This document shows, in pieces, positions 7,928 to 18,391 of a DNA stretch of 64,000 bases. Origin of the DNA: Comamonas sp. lk (GTDB taxonomy: Bacteria; Pseudomonadota; Gammaproteobacteria; Burkholderiales; Burkholderiaceae_C); the NCBI GenBank assembly GCA_945865675.1, contig CAMBFO010000001.1:1-64000 (forward strand). The letters run 5' to 3'. How positions within the stretch are numbered: the stretch's first letter is position 1; every line of letters begins with the position of its first letter. A program made the position numbers and the translations under genes. The notes under the pieces were generated by a model. That model searched no databases, was not told the DNA's origin, and saw only the letters and a program-made list of their open reading frames with translations.

Positions 7928-9097
7928 TTAGGGTTTCACCATCTCGCGGATATCAATCCGCAGATCTTTAGTGCCCAGCGCCACGGGAACTGACTGGCCT
8001 TGCAGATCGCCAGGCTGGGCGATGGCATTGCCGCTTTTGCTGATACGCGCGCTAATGACCACTTGCGTGGCGCCAGACAAGCGCGCTTGCGGCGACATGG
8101 ATTTACTGTCATCCAAGGTGAATTTATAGGGCAGGTCTTTGACCTGCTTGCGCTCGGCGGCCAAAGGCATGCGGCCATTGGGAGCCTCTTTGGCAAAAAT
8201 AAACACAAAGTCTTCGGGCTTGGCCTGGGCGCGCAGCTCGGGCGACAAACTGACGGTGCCGCTCACCGAGGGCCCACCCGCAGCGGCAGCACCCCCATCG
8301 GCTGTGGCCGACGGTTTGAATGGCGCAGCTGCGGGCGTCGTCTGTGCGGGCAGACCCGCCAGTTTGCGTGCCTCTTGCAAGCTGGCGGCCACACGCTGCA
8401 CCAGCGCATTGTCTGGCGAGCCGACCACTTCGATACGGCTCCAGTATTTCACCGCCAGCGCAAAATCTTTGCGCTCAAAGGCGTCGGCGCCTGCCAGCGC
8501 GAGGCCTTTGATATGGTCCGGCTCCAGCTTGAGCGCACGCGTGATCAAGGCCATGGGTTCACCTTGCAAACTGTGCTGGTTTTTCACCGCCAAGGTGTCG
8601 GCGTAATCGACCAGCAAACCAGCATCGTCTTTTCCCAGGCCAATTGCTTTTTGGTAGGCCGCCAGCGCGTCCTCGTTGCGCTGCATCACGCTGTAAGAGC
8701 GCGCCAGCATGGCCCAGCCGTCGGCATCGTTCGGGTTTTGCTGCATGCGCTCGGCCAGTTGCTCCACCATGGCCACGACCTGGGCCTGGCTGGCACCGCC
8801 GTCGGCGCTCCCTTCATCCCCTTGGGGCGGATTAGCCGAACGGTTATAGGCATAGCCGCCGATAGCAACAACCAGTACCAGGCCCGCCAGGCCCGCTAGC
8901 AAGGGCCAGGAGGGCTTGGCCGGTGCGGGCGCATCCACCGCGCTGTCGTGCAAGAGCATGTCCAACAAACGCCGCTCCAAGCTGGCGCGCTCGGTATCAC
9001 GCTGCGCCTGGCTGAGCGTACCGGCCGCATGCGCTAACTCCAGGTCAGCCAATTGGCGTTTAAAAGGGGCCAGCAAGGTGTTCAGCGCGTCGGTCAT
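7928..9097 (-). CDS. ccmI: Cytochrome c biogenesis protein CcmI (CycH), TPR
   Basis: N-terminal CcmI domain, TPR repeats, last gene of the ccm run. Confidence 0.85.
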   Translation of the reverse strand: MTDALNTLLAPFKRQLADLELAHAAGTLSQAQRDTERASLERRLLDMLLHDSAVDAPAPAKPSWPLLAGLAGLVLVVAIGGYAYNRSANPPQGDEGSADGGASQAQVVAMVEQLAERMQQNPNDADGWAMLARSYSVMQRNEDALAAYQKAIGLGKDDAGLLVDYADTLAVKNQHSLQGEPMALITRALKLEPDHIKGLALAGADAFERKDFALAVKYWSRIEVVGSPDNALVQRVAASLQEARKLAGLPAQTTPAAAPFKPSATADGGAAAAGGPSVSGTVSLSPELRAQAKPEDFVFIFAKEAPNGRMPLAAERKQVKDLPYKFTLDDSKSMSPQARLSGATQVVISARISKSGNAIAQPGDLQGQSVPVALGTKDLRIDIREMVKP

Positions 9098-9105
9098 GGC
9101 GTCTC

Positions 9106-9567
9106 TCAGGAAAGATGGGGGTCTTGCGACGCGTCCTTGTCGTCGGCCTCAAAGGCCTCGTCAGCCAGCCGACTGCGCCGGCGCAAGACCACAAACAAGG
9201 TGCCAAGGCCCAGGACAACCATGGCCCCAGGTCCGATCCAAAGCAAAGCAGTCAGCGCCTTGAAGGGCGGGCGGTAGAGCACAAAGTCGCCGTAGCGCGC
9301 AGTCATATAGTCAATCACCTGTTGCTCGGTCTGGCCGCTTTGCAGCATTTCGCGCACCTGGCGGCGCAAATCCACGGCCAGCTCGGCGTGCGACGCAGCA
9401 ATCGTTTCGTTTTGGCACACCAAACAGCGCAGCTCATTGGAAATTTTCATCACCCGCGCCTCCAAGGCCGGATCATCGCTAGCGGGCAATGCCTCTGCGG
9501 CGAAGGCGCCGACACAGGCCAGCATGCAGACCAGACTGATCCCCAAACGGAATATTATTTGGCGCAT
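9106..9567 (-). CDS. ccmH: Cytochrome c maturation protein CcmH
   Basis: LRCLVCQNETIAASHAELAVDLR motif. Confidence 0.92.
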   Translation of the reverse strand: MRQIIFRLGISLVCMLACVGAFAAEALPASDDPALEARVMKISNELRCLVCQNETIAASHAELAVDLRRQVREMLQSGQTEQQVIDYMTARYGDFVLYRPPFKALTALLWIGPGAMVVLGLGTLFVVLRRRSRLADEAFEADDKDASQDPHLS

Positions 9568-9568
9568 A

Positions 9569-10099
9569 TCAGCTATTGAGTTGCTTGATTAAGGGCACAA
9601 TCGTGTCACGCAGCACCTCGGGCGTGAGCGGGCCGATTTGCTTGTAGCGGATCACGCCTTCGCGGTCGATGACAAAAGTTTCCGGCACGCCATAAACGCC
9701 AAAGTCAATGCCCACGCGCCCGTCCCGGTCGGAAATAGAGACGGTATAGGGGTTACCAAAATCAGCCAACCATTTCATACCCGCTGCACGCTCGTCTTTG
9801 TAATTGAGGCCATAAATAGGCACCTTGGCTTGCTTTGCATATTGCACCAGCAGTGGATGCTCCTGACGGCAGGCCACGCACCAAGAGGCCCAGACATTCA
9901 GCAGCCACACCTGGCCGCGCATATCATCGCGGCTGATGCGCAGCTCAGGCTGGTCTAGGCGCGGCAAGGAAAACGCAGGCGCCGGTTTACCGATCAGCGG
10001 CGAAGGCACTTCTTTGGGATTGAGCGTAAGGCCTGCCCGCAAAAAATACAACAAGACCAACAAGATGCCCATGGGCACCAGATAGCGCACATGCTTCAT
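9569..10099 (-). CDS. ccmG: Thiol:disulfide interchange protein CcmG/DsbE
   Basis: Thioredoxin fold with WASWCVACRQEHP active site; operon context. Confidence 0.9.
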   Translation of the reverse strand: MKHVRYLVPMGILLVLLYFLRAGLTLNPKEVPSPLIGKPAPAFSLPRLDQPELRISRDDMRGQVWLLNVWASWCVACRQEHPLLVQYAKQAKVPIYGLNYKDERAAGMKWLADFGNPYTVSISDRDGRVGIDFGVYGVPETFVIDREGVIRYKQIGPLTPEVLRDTIVPLIKQLNS

Positions 10100-12048
10100 C
10101 ACTGCGCCTCCACCGGGCGGCGATAGCGCCTGTCGGTAACAGCCAGCAAACCGCCCAGCGCCATGAAAAGGCAACCGAACCAAATCCAGTCGATAAACGG
10201 CTTGACATAGACCCGCACAATCCAGGCACCGCCTGCAACTTGTTCACCCAGGGAGACATACAAATCCCGTGTCAGGCCGGAATCAATCGCCGCCTCGGTC
10301 ATGGGGTTTTGCTGCACCCGGTAGATGCGCTTTTCCGGACGCAAGTCCGCGATCGGGTGGCCATCGCGCGAAACGCGCATCTGGCCTTGGGCCGCCACAT
10401 AATTTGGGCCTTGAAGTTCCTTGATACCGTCAAATGTAAAGGTATAGCCGCGCACCGTGGTGCTGTCGCCCACCAACATCTTGACATCGCTCTCGACCTC
10501 GTAGGTTTTAACCATCACCACGCCGATGCAAAACACCGCGATACCTAAATGCGCCACCATCATGCCCGCCAGGGCACGCGGAATCTGGCGCATACGCGCA
10601 GGCGCCTGCGCCCAATCGAGGCCGTGCGGATGTACGCGGCCCCACAAGTCGGTGGCTACCGAGCCCACGATCCAATAAGCCATAACCAGACCCAATGTGG
10701 CGACCAGGCGCACTTCACCGGCCAGCGCGCCGGTCAGCACCGCACCAACGATGGCCACGGCTGCAGCCCATCGCAAGCGCATCGCCAGCGCTGGCAACTC
10801 AGCGTTTTTCCAGCGCGCCAGGGGGCCGATGCCCATAAGAAACACGGTAGGCGCCATCAGCGGCATAAACACTGCATCAAAGTAGGGTGGTCCGACCGAA
10901 ATCTTGCCCATGCCCAGGGCGTCGATCACCAAGGGGTATAGCGTGCCTAGCATCACCGCCAGAGCGGCCACCACCAACAAGACGTTGTTACCCAGCAAGG
11001 CCGATTCTTTGGACCACAAGCCAAAGCGTTTACCAATGCCGACCTCGGGCGCGCGCCAGGCATACAGTGAAAAAGAACCGCCCACCACCACCGCCAAAAA
11101 GGCCAAGATAAACTGGCCGCGGGCCGGATCGGTAGCAAAAGCATGCACCGAAGACAGCACCCCCGAGCGCACCAGAAAAGTCCCCAAGAGCGAAAATGAA
11201 AACGCCAAAATAGCCAACAACACCGTCCAGGACTTGAAACTATTGCGCTTTTCAGTAACGGCCAGCGAATGGATTAAGGCGGTGCCCAACAGCCAGGGCA
11301 TCAGTGAGGCGTTTTCCACCGGGTCCCAAAACCACCAACCACCCCAGCCCAGCTCGTAATACGCCCATGCGCTGCCCAGCGCAATGCCGATGGTCAAAAA
11401 CATCCAGGCCACTGTGGTCCAAGGCCGGGTCCAGCGGGCCCAGGTAGCGTCCAGCGTACCGCCAATCAAGGCGGCAATGGCAAAAGCAAAGGCCACCGAA
11501 AAGCCGACATAGCCCATATAAAGCATCGGCGGATGGAACACCATGCCTGGATCTTGTAACAAGGGGTTGAGGTCGCGGCCCTCGAGCGGCGCCGGGAACA
11601 AGCGGTCAAAGGGGTTGGAGGTGAGCAGCATGAAGAGCAAAAAGCCCACTGCTACCAGCCCCATGATCGCCAATATGCGTGCAAGCACCTCTTTCGGTAA
11701 ATGGCGGCTAAACAGGGCGACGGCCACGGTCCAAAGCACCAGCATCTGCACCCACAAAAGCAAAGAGCCTTCGTGCCCGCCCCAGACACCGGCGATGCGG
11801 TACTCCAAGGGCAAGGCGGTATTGGATAGCGCAGCCACGTAGCGCACCGAAAAATCATGCCCCACAAAAGAGACTGTCAGGCAGGCATAAGCCAAGGCCA
11901 CAAAGAAAAATAACAGATATGACAGCGGGCGCGCCAGCGCCATCAAGTCCGCACGCCCGGTCTGCGCTCCAAGCAAGGGGACGGAACCCAGCACGAGCGC
12001 CATGCCCAATGCGAGCCAGATAGAAAAGTGTCCGATTTCAGGAATCAT
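10099..12048 (-). CDS. ccmF: Heme lyase CcmF
   Basis: GGHEGSLLLWV, WWFWDPVENASLMPW motifs, polytopic. Confidence 0.95.
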   Translation of the reverse strand: MIPEIGHFSIWLALGMALVLGSVPLLGAQTGRADLMALARPLSYLLFFFVALAYACLTVSFVGHDFSVRYVAALSNTALPLEYRIAGVWGGHEGSLLLWVQMLVLWTVAVALFSRHLPKEVLARILAIMGLVAVGFLLFMLLTSNPFDRLFPAPLEGRDLNPLLQDPGMVFHPPMLYMGYVGFSVAFAFAIAALIGGTLDATWARWTRPWTTVAWMFLTIGIALGSAWAYYELGWGGWWFWDPVENASLMPWLLGTALIHSLAVTEKRNSFKSWTVLLAILAFSFSLLGTFLVRSGVLSSVHAFATDPARGQFILAFLAVVVGGSFSLYAWRAPEVGIGKRFGLWSKESALLGNNVLLVVAALAVMLGTLYPLVIDALGMGKISVGPPYFDAVFMPLMAPTVFLMGIGPLARWKNAELPALAMRLRWAAAVAIVGAVLTGALAGEVRLVATLGLVMAYWIVGSVATDLWGRVHPHGLDWAQAPARMRQIPRALAGMMVAHLGIAVFCIGVVMVKTYEVESDVKMLVGDSTTVRGYTFTFDGIKELQGPNYVAAQGQMRVSRDGHPIADLRPEKRIYRVQQNPMTEAAIDSGLTRDLYVSLGEQVAGGAWIVRVYVKPFIDWIWFGCLFMALGGLLAVTDRRYRRPVEAQ

Positions 12049-12050
12049 AT

Positions 12051-12506
12051 TCAGGGGCTCGTGACCACCGAGGTGGCAGTTTTGGCATTGATTTTGGCGG
12101 CGTTTTTCAAAGCCTCGGCGGCTTCGGGCGGCATATAGTTTTCATCGTGCTTGGCCAGCACCTCTTTGGCTTGGAAGACACCGTTTTCCAGCTTGCCTTG
12201 GGCCACCACGCCTTTGCCTTCTTTGAACAAATCGGGCAGGATGCCCGAGAACTGCACCGGCACGGTGGTGGCGGTATCCGTCACTTCAAAGCGTACCAGC
12301 ACGCCTTCGCGCTGCACACTGCCTTCAAGCACCAAGCCACCGAGGCGAAAGGTGCGGCCCACCGGCGCTTCCTTGGCCACGATTTGCGAAGGCGAATAGA
12401 AAAAAACCAGATTGCTCTGAAAGGCGTTGAGCACCAAAGCGGTGGCACCACCGACCACAGCAAGAATGCCCAAGGCGATAGCAAAGCGTTTACGGCGTGG
12501 CGTCAT
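12051..12506 (-). CDS. ccmE: Cytochrome c maturation chaperone CcmE
   Basis: [14 protein letters not shown]..., [24 protein letters not shown]. Confidence 0.95.
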   Translation of the reverse strand: MTPRRKRFAIALGILAVVGGATALVLNAFQSNLVFFYSPSQIVAKEAPVGRTFRLGGLVLEGSVQREGVLVRFEVTDTATTVPVQFSGILPDLFKEGKGVVAQGKLENGVFQAKEVLAKHDENYMPPEAAEALKNAAKINAKTATSVVTSP

Positions 12507-12678
12507 GCGCAGTTTCCTGTTCCCTGAATTCACGTGCGGTTTGCACACTTGCGCGCTGCCCAGCACGTGCGAGTGCGATTTCGAGCAACAAGCATATCAG
12601 CACTACGGCATACGAGCCCCAGACATACAGGCCATAGCCGCCCATGGCCCAAAACGCATCCCAACTCTCCCAGATCAT
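12490..12678 (-). CDS. ccmD: Heme exporter protein CcmD
   Basis: Short single-[43 protein letters not shown] between ccmC and ccmE. Confidence 0.8.
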   Translation of the reverse strand: MIWESWDAFWAMGGYGLYVWGSYAVVLICLLLEIALARAGQRASVQTAREFREQETAHDATP

Positions 12679-13415
12679 GCGACCACCTCCTGCACCCAGC
12701 GGGCGTGGCGCTCGCGTTGCAAAATAATTCCGCGCACCCGGTACAAAGCCATGGCGATGCTGTAGGCCCAAAAGGCCAAGGCCATCAGCAGCATGGCCCA
12801 CAGCATGGTCTGGGCCATGCTCGAACCCTTGGTGACGGATACCGAGGCACCTTGGTGCAAAGTGTTCCACCACTTCACCGAGAAATAAATAATCGGCACG
12901 TTGACCGCGCCTACCAAAGCCAGCAGGCCACCGGCGCGGTCGGCACGGCGCGGATCGTCGATGGCACTGGTCAGGGCGATGTAGCCCATGTACAAAAAGA
13001 ACAAAATCAATTCGGAGGTCAGGCGCGCATCCCACACCCACCAGGTGCCCCACATCGGCTTACCCCAGAGCGCGCCGGTCCATAAAGACAAAAAGGTGAA
13101 CATGGCCCCAGTTGGTGCCAGCGCCTGGGTCATCATGCCCGAGATACGTGTATTGAAAGTAAAGCCCAGAAAAGCCCAAAACGCCATGGCCAGGTAAATG
13201 ATCATGGACATCCAGGATGCGGGTACGTGGACAAAAATGATGCGGTAACCCTCGCCCTGCTGAAAATCGGTGGGTGCAATAAAGAAGCCCATATAAAGGC
13301 CCACCAGCGCCAATGCACCTGCCAAGCCGGCAAACCAGGGCCAGAGCCTGCCGGCCAGAGGATAGAAGGACTGCGGTGCAGCCCATTGAAACCAGCGAAT
13401 TCTTAAATATTCCAT
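12675..13415 (-). CDS. ccmC: Heme transporter CcmC
   Basis: FVHVPASWMSM, MWGTWWVWDARLTSELILFFLYMGY motifs. Confidence 0.95.
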   Translation of the reverse strand: MEYLRIRWFQWAAPQSFYPLAGRLWPWFAGLAGALALVGLYMGFFIAPTDFQQGEGYRIIFVHVPASWMSMIIYLAMAFWAFLGFTFNTRISGMMTQALAPTGAMFTFLSLWTGALWGKPMWGTWWVWDARLTSELILFFLYMGYIALTSAIDDPRRADRAGGLLALVGAVNVPIIYFSVKWWNTLHQGASVSVTKGSSMAQTMLWAMLLMALAFWAYSIAMALYRVRGIILQRERHARWVQEVVA

Positions 13416-14081
13416 TTACTCAAGCGCTATGCGCAAAGCCAGGGCACAGGCCCACGGCCCGAAAAAACCGGCCAGCAGCAGCATGGCCATCAATATCGAC
13501 ATCTGCGCACCATACTCCAGTCCGCTGAGCTGGGCCTCCACGGCACCTGAGCCAAACACCAGTGCCGGAATATACAGAGGCAGCACCAGCAGGGATAACA
13601 ACACCTCGCCACCGCGCACCCCGAGCGTTAAAGCCGCCCCCACGGCCCCGATAAACGAGAGCAAAGGCGTGCCCACCAGCAGGGACAGCAGCAAGACCCC
13701 CATGGTCGGCGCATCCAAGCCAAACTGCAGCGCCAAGAGCGGCGAGAGCAGCGTCAGCGGCAGGCCCGAGAGCAGCCAATGCGCAGTGACCTTGGCCGCC
13801 ACCAGCACCGGCAGCGGAGCTTTGGACAAACTCATTTGCTCCAGCGAGCCGTCCTGATAGTCCGGTGCGAACAAACGACCTAGCGACAATAAACTGGCCA
13901 GCATTGCCCCTACCCACAATATGCCCGGTGCGATCTTGCGCAAGGTCTCCGGTTCGGGTCCGATCGCCAGCGGGAACAAAGTCGCCACCACTACAAAAAA
14001 GAACACCGCCGTCAGCACCTCGCTTTTGCGACGCAGCGCCAACTGCAGGTCACGCTGCAAGATGGCCATAAATGCGCTCAT
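13416..14081 (-). CDS. ccmB: Heme exporter protein CcmB
   Basis: MSAFMAILQRDLQLALRRKSEVLTAVFFFVVVATLFPLAIGPE. Confidence 0.92.
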   Translation of the reverse strand: MSAFMAILQRDLQLALRRKSEVLTAVFFFVVVATLFPLAIGPEPETLRKIAPGILWVGAMLASLLSLGRLFAPDYQDGSLEQMSLSKAPLPVLVAAKVTAHWLLSGLPLTLLSPLLALQFGLDAPTMGVLLLSLLVGTPLLSFIGAVGAALTLGVRGGEVLLSLLVLPLYIPALVFGSGAVEAQLSGLEYGAQMSILMAMLLLAGFFGPWACALALRIALE

Positions 14082-14692
14082 GCGCCCAGGCGGTAGCTGC
14101 GGCTCCGCCCCCCGATGTCCACCGGCTGGTGACTGGTAAACAAGGCCATGCCACCGCGCGCTAGGTGTTCCTCCATAAAACTTGCGACCAGTTGCTGTGC
14201 CGGACCATCCAGCGCCACAAAAGGCTCGTCCAGCAACCACAGCGGCTGGGCCTGTATCAAAAGCCGGGCAAGCGCCACGCGCCGCTTTTGCCCCTGCGAC
14301 AGCACCCGCACCGGTAGTGCCGCTCGACTACTAAGCCCCACGCCCTGTAAGGCCGCTAAAGCGGCGTCCAGGCTGACCGGCGTGCCGGCAATGGCGGCGC
14401 CCGCTTGCAGGTTTTCTAGGGCATTGAGTTCTTCTTTAAGGGCCAGCTGGTGGCCCAGGTAGAGCAAATCTTGGCTCAGGCGGCACGCGCTGTTTCCCAG
14501 CAGCTCACCCTGCCAACGCACCTGGCCCTGGGCCGCTGGCGAGAAGCCGGCCAAGATGCGCAGCAAACTCGTCTTACCCACGCCATTGCCGCCCTCCAGG
14601 TGCAGACACTCGCCAGGCGCCAAGTCAAAACCCACCCCGCGAAACAGGGTGTGGTCTGCGCGAACACAGGAAAGATTGGAAACAGACAGCAT
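14078..14692 (-). CDS. ccmA: Heme ABC exporter ATP-binding protein CcmA
   Basis: GGNGVGKTSLLRILAG Walker A; LSQGQKRRVALARL signature. Confidence 0.92.
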   Translation of the reverse strand: MLSVSNLSCVRADHTLFRGVGFDLAPGECLHLEGGNGVGKTSLLRILAGFSPAAQGQVRWQGELLGNSACRLSQDLLYLGHQLALKEELNALENLQAGAAIAGTPVSLDAALAALQGVGLSSRAALPVRVLSQGQKRRVALARLLIQAQPLWLLDEPFVALDGPAQQLVASFMEEHLARGGMALFTSHQPVDIGGRSRSYRLGA

Positions 14693-14806
14693 GCAAAAAC
14701 AACCGGGCAGGTAGGCCATTAGTCAGAAAAGCCCTAAGGTGCCCCCACAAATCTAGGCGGGTGACCTAATGTAGCAGAGCGTTTTCCATTCGTAAGGTGC
14801 AAAACT

Positions 14807-16801
14807 CTAGGGCCGCCCCACCGCCCGCGCTGTGACCACCGCCTGCATGAGCCCGCGCTCGTCCACCGCATTGGGGTAGTAGCTTTTGTGTTCGGACACT
14901 TCCACTTCGGGCTGCGCGGCACCCATGCCCTTGACCGCCGCCAATGCCGCTTGTTCCGCGGCGCTATGGGCCGCTTGCAAAGCCGCTTGCGCATCGCCAA
15001 AGCTCTGCGTGTCGGCAAGCCCGGTAAGGCGGAACAAGCCGCTGCCGTCGCCATGCACTTCCACCACGGCGGTGTAGGCCACCACACCAGTGGCCGCACC
15101 AACCGCATTGGCCACATCGCAGTTGGGCGGGAACACCACTTCGCAGCCCAGGCGGCGCGCCAACTCGCCGTAAAACACTTTCACAGGCCCACCCACCGCC
15201 ACCACCGGCACCGAGGGTTTGATGCTGACCTGCGCCAGCCCCACCAGCGAATCGCCATTGCAAATGGCCTGGCTGATGCGGTCATCGGGCAGGCTGAAAC
15301 CTAAGGCGGTGTCCAGAATCACGCGGGCACTGAGACGCACGGTTTCACTCCACACCCCGTGCGCATAAGCGCGGGTGCGCTCTTCGGTAGGCATCTTCAT
15401 CTCACGTAAGCGGCAGCCCAGTTGCGCCGCCAAGTAGGCGCCCTCGCGCGACCAGTTGGCTTGCATGTCCAGCACATGGGCAGCGTCCGAAGGGGTAAAT
15501 CCGGCCACTTGAATAAGCCCTTTGCGTTGCAAGGATGCAATGGCTCGCTGCGCGTTCATGGACGTAGCCAGCACACGCATAGGCGTGGGGCCTGGGCGCA
15601 CCTGCGCCAGCAATTCACTCTCGCGCGCCGAGAGTTCGTCCGACAGGCGCGGCCCTTTGGCGCCAAAAGGTAGCAACACGAAACGGCCTTGCAGGGAATT
15701 ACCACCATCCACATCGGCCAGGTCCGCTTGCAGCATCGCGGTAGTTTGCGGGTAGCGCGCTGCCAGCAGCGATATAGGCACGATGCGCTGAGGCCGCACT
15801 TCCAAGCGGCCGTTACCCGCCAGCGCCACTTCGCTGTCGCCACCCAGGCCAATGGTGCGCACATCAATCGCGCGCACCATGGTGCGCCAACCGCCCACTT
15901 CGGCACCGTCCAGATTGACGCGCGGCAGGCCGTCGATCAGCGCACCCACATCGGTGGTGGTGCCGCCCATATCCGACAAAATGAAATTGTCCAGGCCGCT
16001 GAGCCAGCGCGCCCCGACCAGACTGGCCGCCGGGCCGGAGAGCACCGTTTCTATCGGCCGCTTAGCCACGCTATGGGCCAGCGCGAGCGTGCCGTCGCCT
16101 TTGACAATCATCAGCGGACACTGAATCTGCAACTGCGCCATGGCGCACTGCACTGCCTCGATCAAATGGGTGACCCGCGAAATCAGGCGGGCATTGAGCG
16201 TGGCGGTGAGCGCGCGGCGCGGCGCGTCCAGGCTGGAAGACAGCTCGGTAGACAAGGTAACGGGCTTGCCGGTTTTTTCCACAATGCGCGTGCGCACCAG
16301 TTGCTCATGCGCCGGGTTGCGCACCGCAAAAGCAGCGGCTACTGCAAACGCGTCCACCTGCGGCGCCATACGCTCTATGGCTTCGTCCAGGGCGTCCAGG
16401 TCCAGGGGCGCGGCCTGCTCACCGTTGTGGTCATGCCCCCCTCTGATGCGTTCAATGGCCATGCCGGGAAAGGCTTTGCTAATGCCGGTGCGCTCGGCCA
16501 TGCTGGCGTCAAAACCCACCAGCAACACACCTACTGCGCTGCCATGGCCTTCCACCACGGCATTGGTGGCCAGGGTGGTGGACACCGAGACCAGCGCAAT
16601 ATCTTGCGCCCGCAGGCCCTGGGGCAAGGCGGCAATGGCCTGGGTAATGGCATCGGCCACGCCCAGAGACAAATCACCTTTGGTGGTAATGGACTTGGCC
16701 GTGGCTATAACGCGCTGGCCTGCGGCTTCGATAATGGCCGCGTCGGTATAGGTGCCGCCGGTGTCAACGCCTATCAGGTACTGGGGGGAAACTGGATTCA
16801 T
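14807..16801 (-). CDS. Hydantoinase/oxoprolinase family protein (HyuA-like)
   Basis: YLIGVDTGGTYTDAAII, STTLATNAVVEG, LSDMGGTTTDV motifs. Confidence 0.85.
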   Translation of the reverse strand: MNPVSPQYLIGVDTGGTYTDAAIIEAAGQRVIATAKSITTKGDLSLGVADAITQAIAALPQGLRAQDIALVSVSTTLATNAVVEGHGSAVGVLLVGFDASMAERTGISKAFPGMAIERIRGGHDHNGEQAAPLDLDALDEAIERMAPQVDAFAVAAAFAVRNPAHEQLVRTRIVEKTGKPVTLSTELSSSLDAPRRALTATLNARLISRVTHLIEAVQCAMAQLQIQCPLMIVKGDGTLALAHSVAKRPIETVLSGPAASLVGARWLSGLDNFILSDMGGTTTDVGALIDGLPRVNLDGAEVGGWRTMVRAIDVRTIGLGGDSEVALAGNGRLEVRPQRIVPISLLAARYPQTTAMLQADLADVDGGNSLQGRFVLLPFGAKGPRLSDELSARESELLAQVRPGPTPMRVLATSMNAQRAIASLQRKGLIQVAGFTPSDAAHVLDMQANWSREGAYLAAQLGCRLREMKMPTEERTRAYAHGVWSETVRLSARVILDTALGFSLPDDRISQAICNGDSLVGLAQVSIKPSVPVVAVGGPVKVFYGELARRLGCEVVFPPNCDVANAVGAATGVVAYTAVVEVHGDGSGLFRLTGLADTQSFGDAQAALQAAHSAAEQAALAAVKGMGAAQPEVEVSEHKSYYPNAVDERGLMQAVVTARAVGRP

Positions 16802-16891
16802 GAATGCTTCACGCAAATAGGGGAAGATCAGCCTGCAGGCAGCCCGCTCGGCAAAACCCCGTATTGTGACCACGCCACCCCCCATAAACGT

Positions 16892-18391
16892 ATGGCCAGC
16901 CAATTACCTCAAATGCCCGCAGGGGCAAAGCCCGCGCTGCAAGACTACATCGTGCGCAGCGAGCTGGGCGGCCACAGCCCGCAGGGCAGCGGTCACACCC
17001 TGCTCAGCCTGGTGCACATCAGCGACGCGCATGTGATGGACAGTGCCTCGCCGGCGCGCTGCGAATGGGTGGAGCTGCGCGGGCAAGAGCCGCTGTGGCC
17101 GCCGCTCTTGCACATGCACCGCCCTTATGAAGCGCTCACGCACTTTGCCCTGGCGGCGCATATAGACAGGCTGGGCGCAAACCCCCTGGCCCCGGCCAGC
17201 GGCCGTCCGTATGACCTGGCGCTGTTCACCGGCGACAACATTGATAACGCGCAGGCCAATGAATTGCAGGTCTTTATCGCCTTGGTGCGCGGCGGACAGG
17301 CGTCTTTGTCCGCCTATGGCGGCGTGCATGACGTCGCAGGCGCGCAGGACTGGCTGGCCACGCAGCCCGATGGCCTGTGGCCATATTGGTGCCCGCAAAG
17401 CGAAGTCCCCTGCGCTGGCAAGGCCCTGGGTTTGCCGGTCATAGAAGACTTTTTGGCGCGCGCCAGCGCAGTGATCAGCAGCCGCGGCCTGGGCTTTGCT
17501 TGGACCAGCGTCGCTGGCAACCACGATGTTCTGCGCCAAGGCACGGCCCTGAGCAACGCAGCCCTGGAGACCATCGCCACCGGCGCGCTAAAAACCCTGG
17601 CGCAACCGGCGGACTTTGCGCCGGCCGATCCGCTGCACGCTTTTTTGGACCAGCCCGAAGCGTTTTCGCAAACCGCGGCAGGCCCTGGCACCCGGGCGAT
17701 TACGCCCGATGCCGGGCGGCGCATCATCAGCGCCCAAGAATTCGTCGATGGACATGCGTTAGCGGGCGCGCAGGGTTACGCACAGCTCGCACCGGGGCAG
17801 CGTGACACCTACATTGACACCGAACATGTGCGCATCATCCTGCTGGACACCAACCACCCCTTGGGCGATTACCAGGGCAGCGTGGGCAAGCAGCAACTGG
17901 CCTGGCTGGACGATTGCTTGCACGAGGTGGGTCGCACGCCGGGGCGCATGGCCATGCTGGCCAGCCACCATGGCTGCGCCTTACTGGTGAACCGGCGCGG
18001 ACATGACCCGGAACGCGCACACGCCCAGGCACTGACCGATGTGCTGCACCGCCATGCCTGCGTGCTGGCCTGGCTGGTAGGCCACCGCCACATCCACCGC
18101 ATCGACGCGCACCCGCCGCGCACGCAAGCCCGCGCCGGTGGCGGGCGGGGCTTTTGGGAAATTGCCACCGCCTCCCTCATCGATTGGCCCAGCCAGGCGC
18201 GCGCTATCGAGTTAGTCCGCCATAACGACGGCAGCTTGGAGCTCATCTGCACACCGTTGGACCACCGTAGCCCGGCCGGCACGCTGGCGGCTTTGCACCA
18301 TGCCCTGGCGCTGCGCTTGGCCGGTGCCCAAGCGCAGGTCATGCAAGGCCGTGCCCAGGATGGGCGGGTACGTCTGGTTTTCCCGATTTGA
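16892..18391 (+). CDS. Metallophosphoesterase (TIGR03767-like)
   Basis: LVHISDAHVMD, FTGDNIDN, VAGNHDV, VGHRHIHR motifs; ATG at 16892 preferred over the 15689 track start. Confidence 0.8.
   Translation: MASQLPQMPAGAKPALQDYIVRSELGGHSPQGSGHTLLSLVHISDAHVMDSASPARCEWVELRGQEPLWPPLLHMHRPYEALTHFALAAHIDRLGANPLAPASGRPYDLALFTGDNIDNAQANELQVFIALVRGGQASLSAYGGVHDVAGAQDWLATQPDGLWPYWCPQSEVPCAGKALGLPVIEDFLARASAVISSRGLGFAWTSVAGNHDVLRQGTALSNAALETIATGALKTLAQPADFAPADPLHAFLDQPEAFSQTAAGPGTRAITPDAGRRIISAQEFVDGHALAGAQGYAQLAPGQRDTYIDTEHVRIILLDTNHPLGDYQGSVGKQQLAWLDDCLHEVGRTPGRMAMLASHHGCALLVNRRGHDPERAHAQALTDVLHRHACVLAWLVGHRHIHRIDAHPPRTQARAGGGRGFWEIATASLIDWPSQARAIELVRHNDGSLELICTPLDHRSPAGTLAALHHALALRLAGAQAQVMQGRAQDGRVRLVFPI

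Noticed and set aside
8000-8899. 299-aa plus-strand ORF
   Set aside because: Antisense to ccmI; shadow ORF.
15689-16891. N-terminal part of the 900-aa plus-strand ORF
   Set aside because: Antisense to the HyuA-like gene; the metallophosphoesterase domain begins after ATG 16892.
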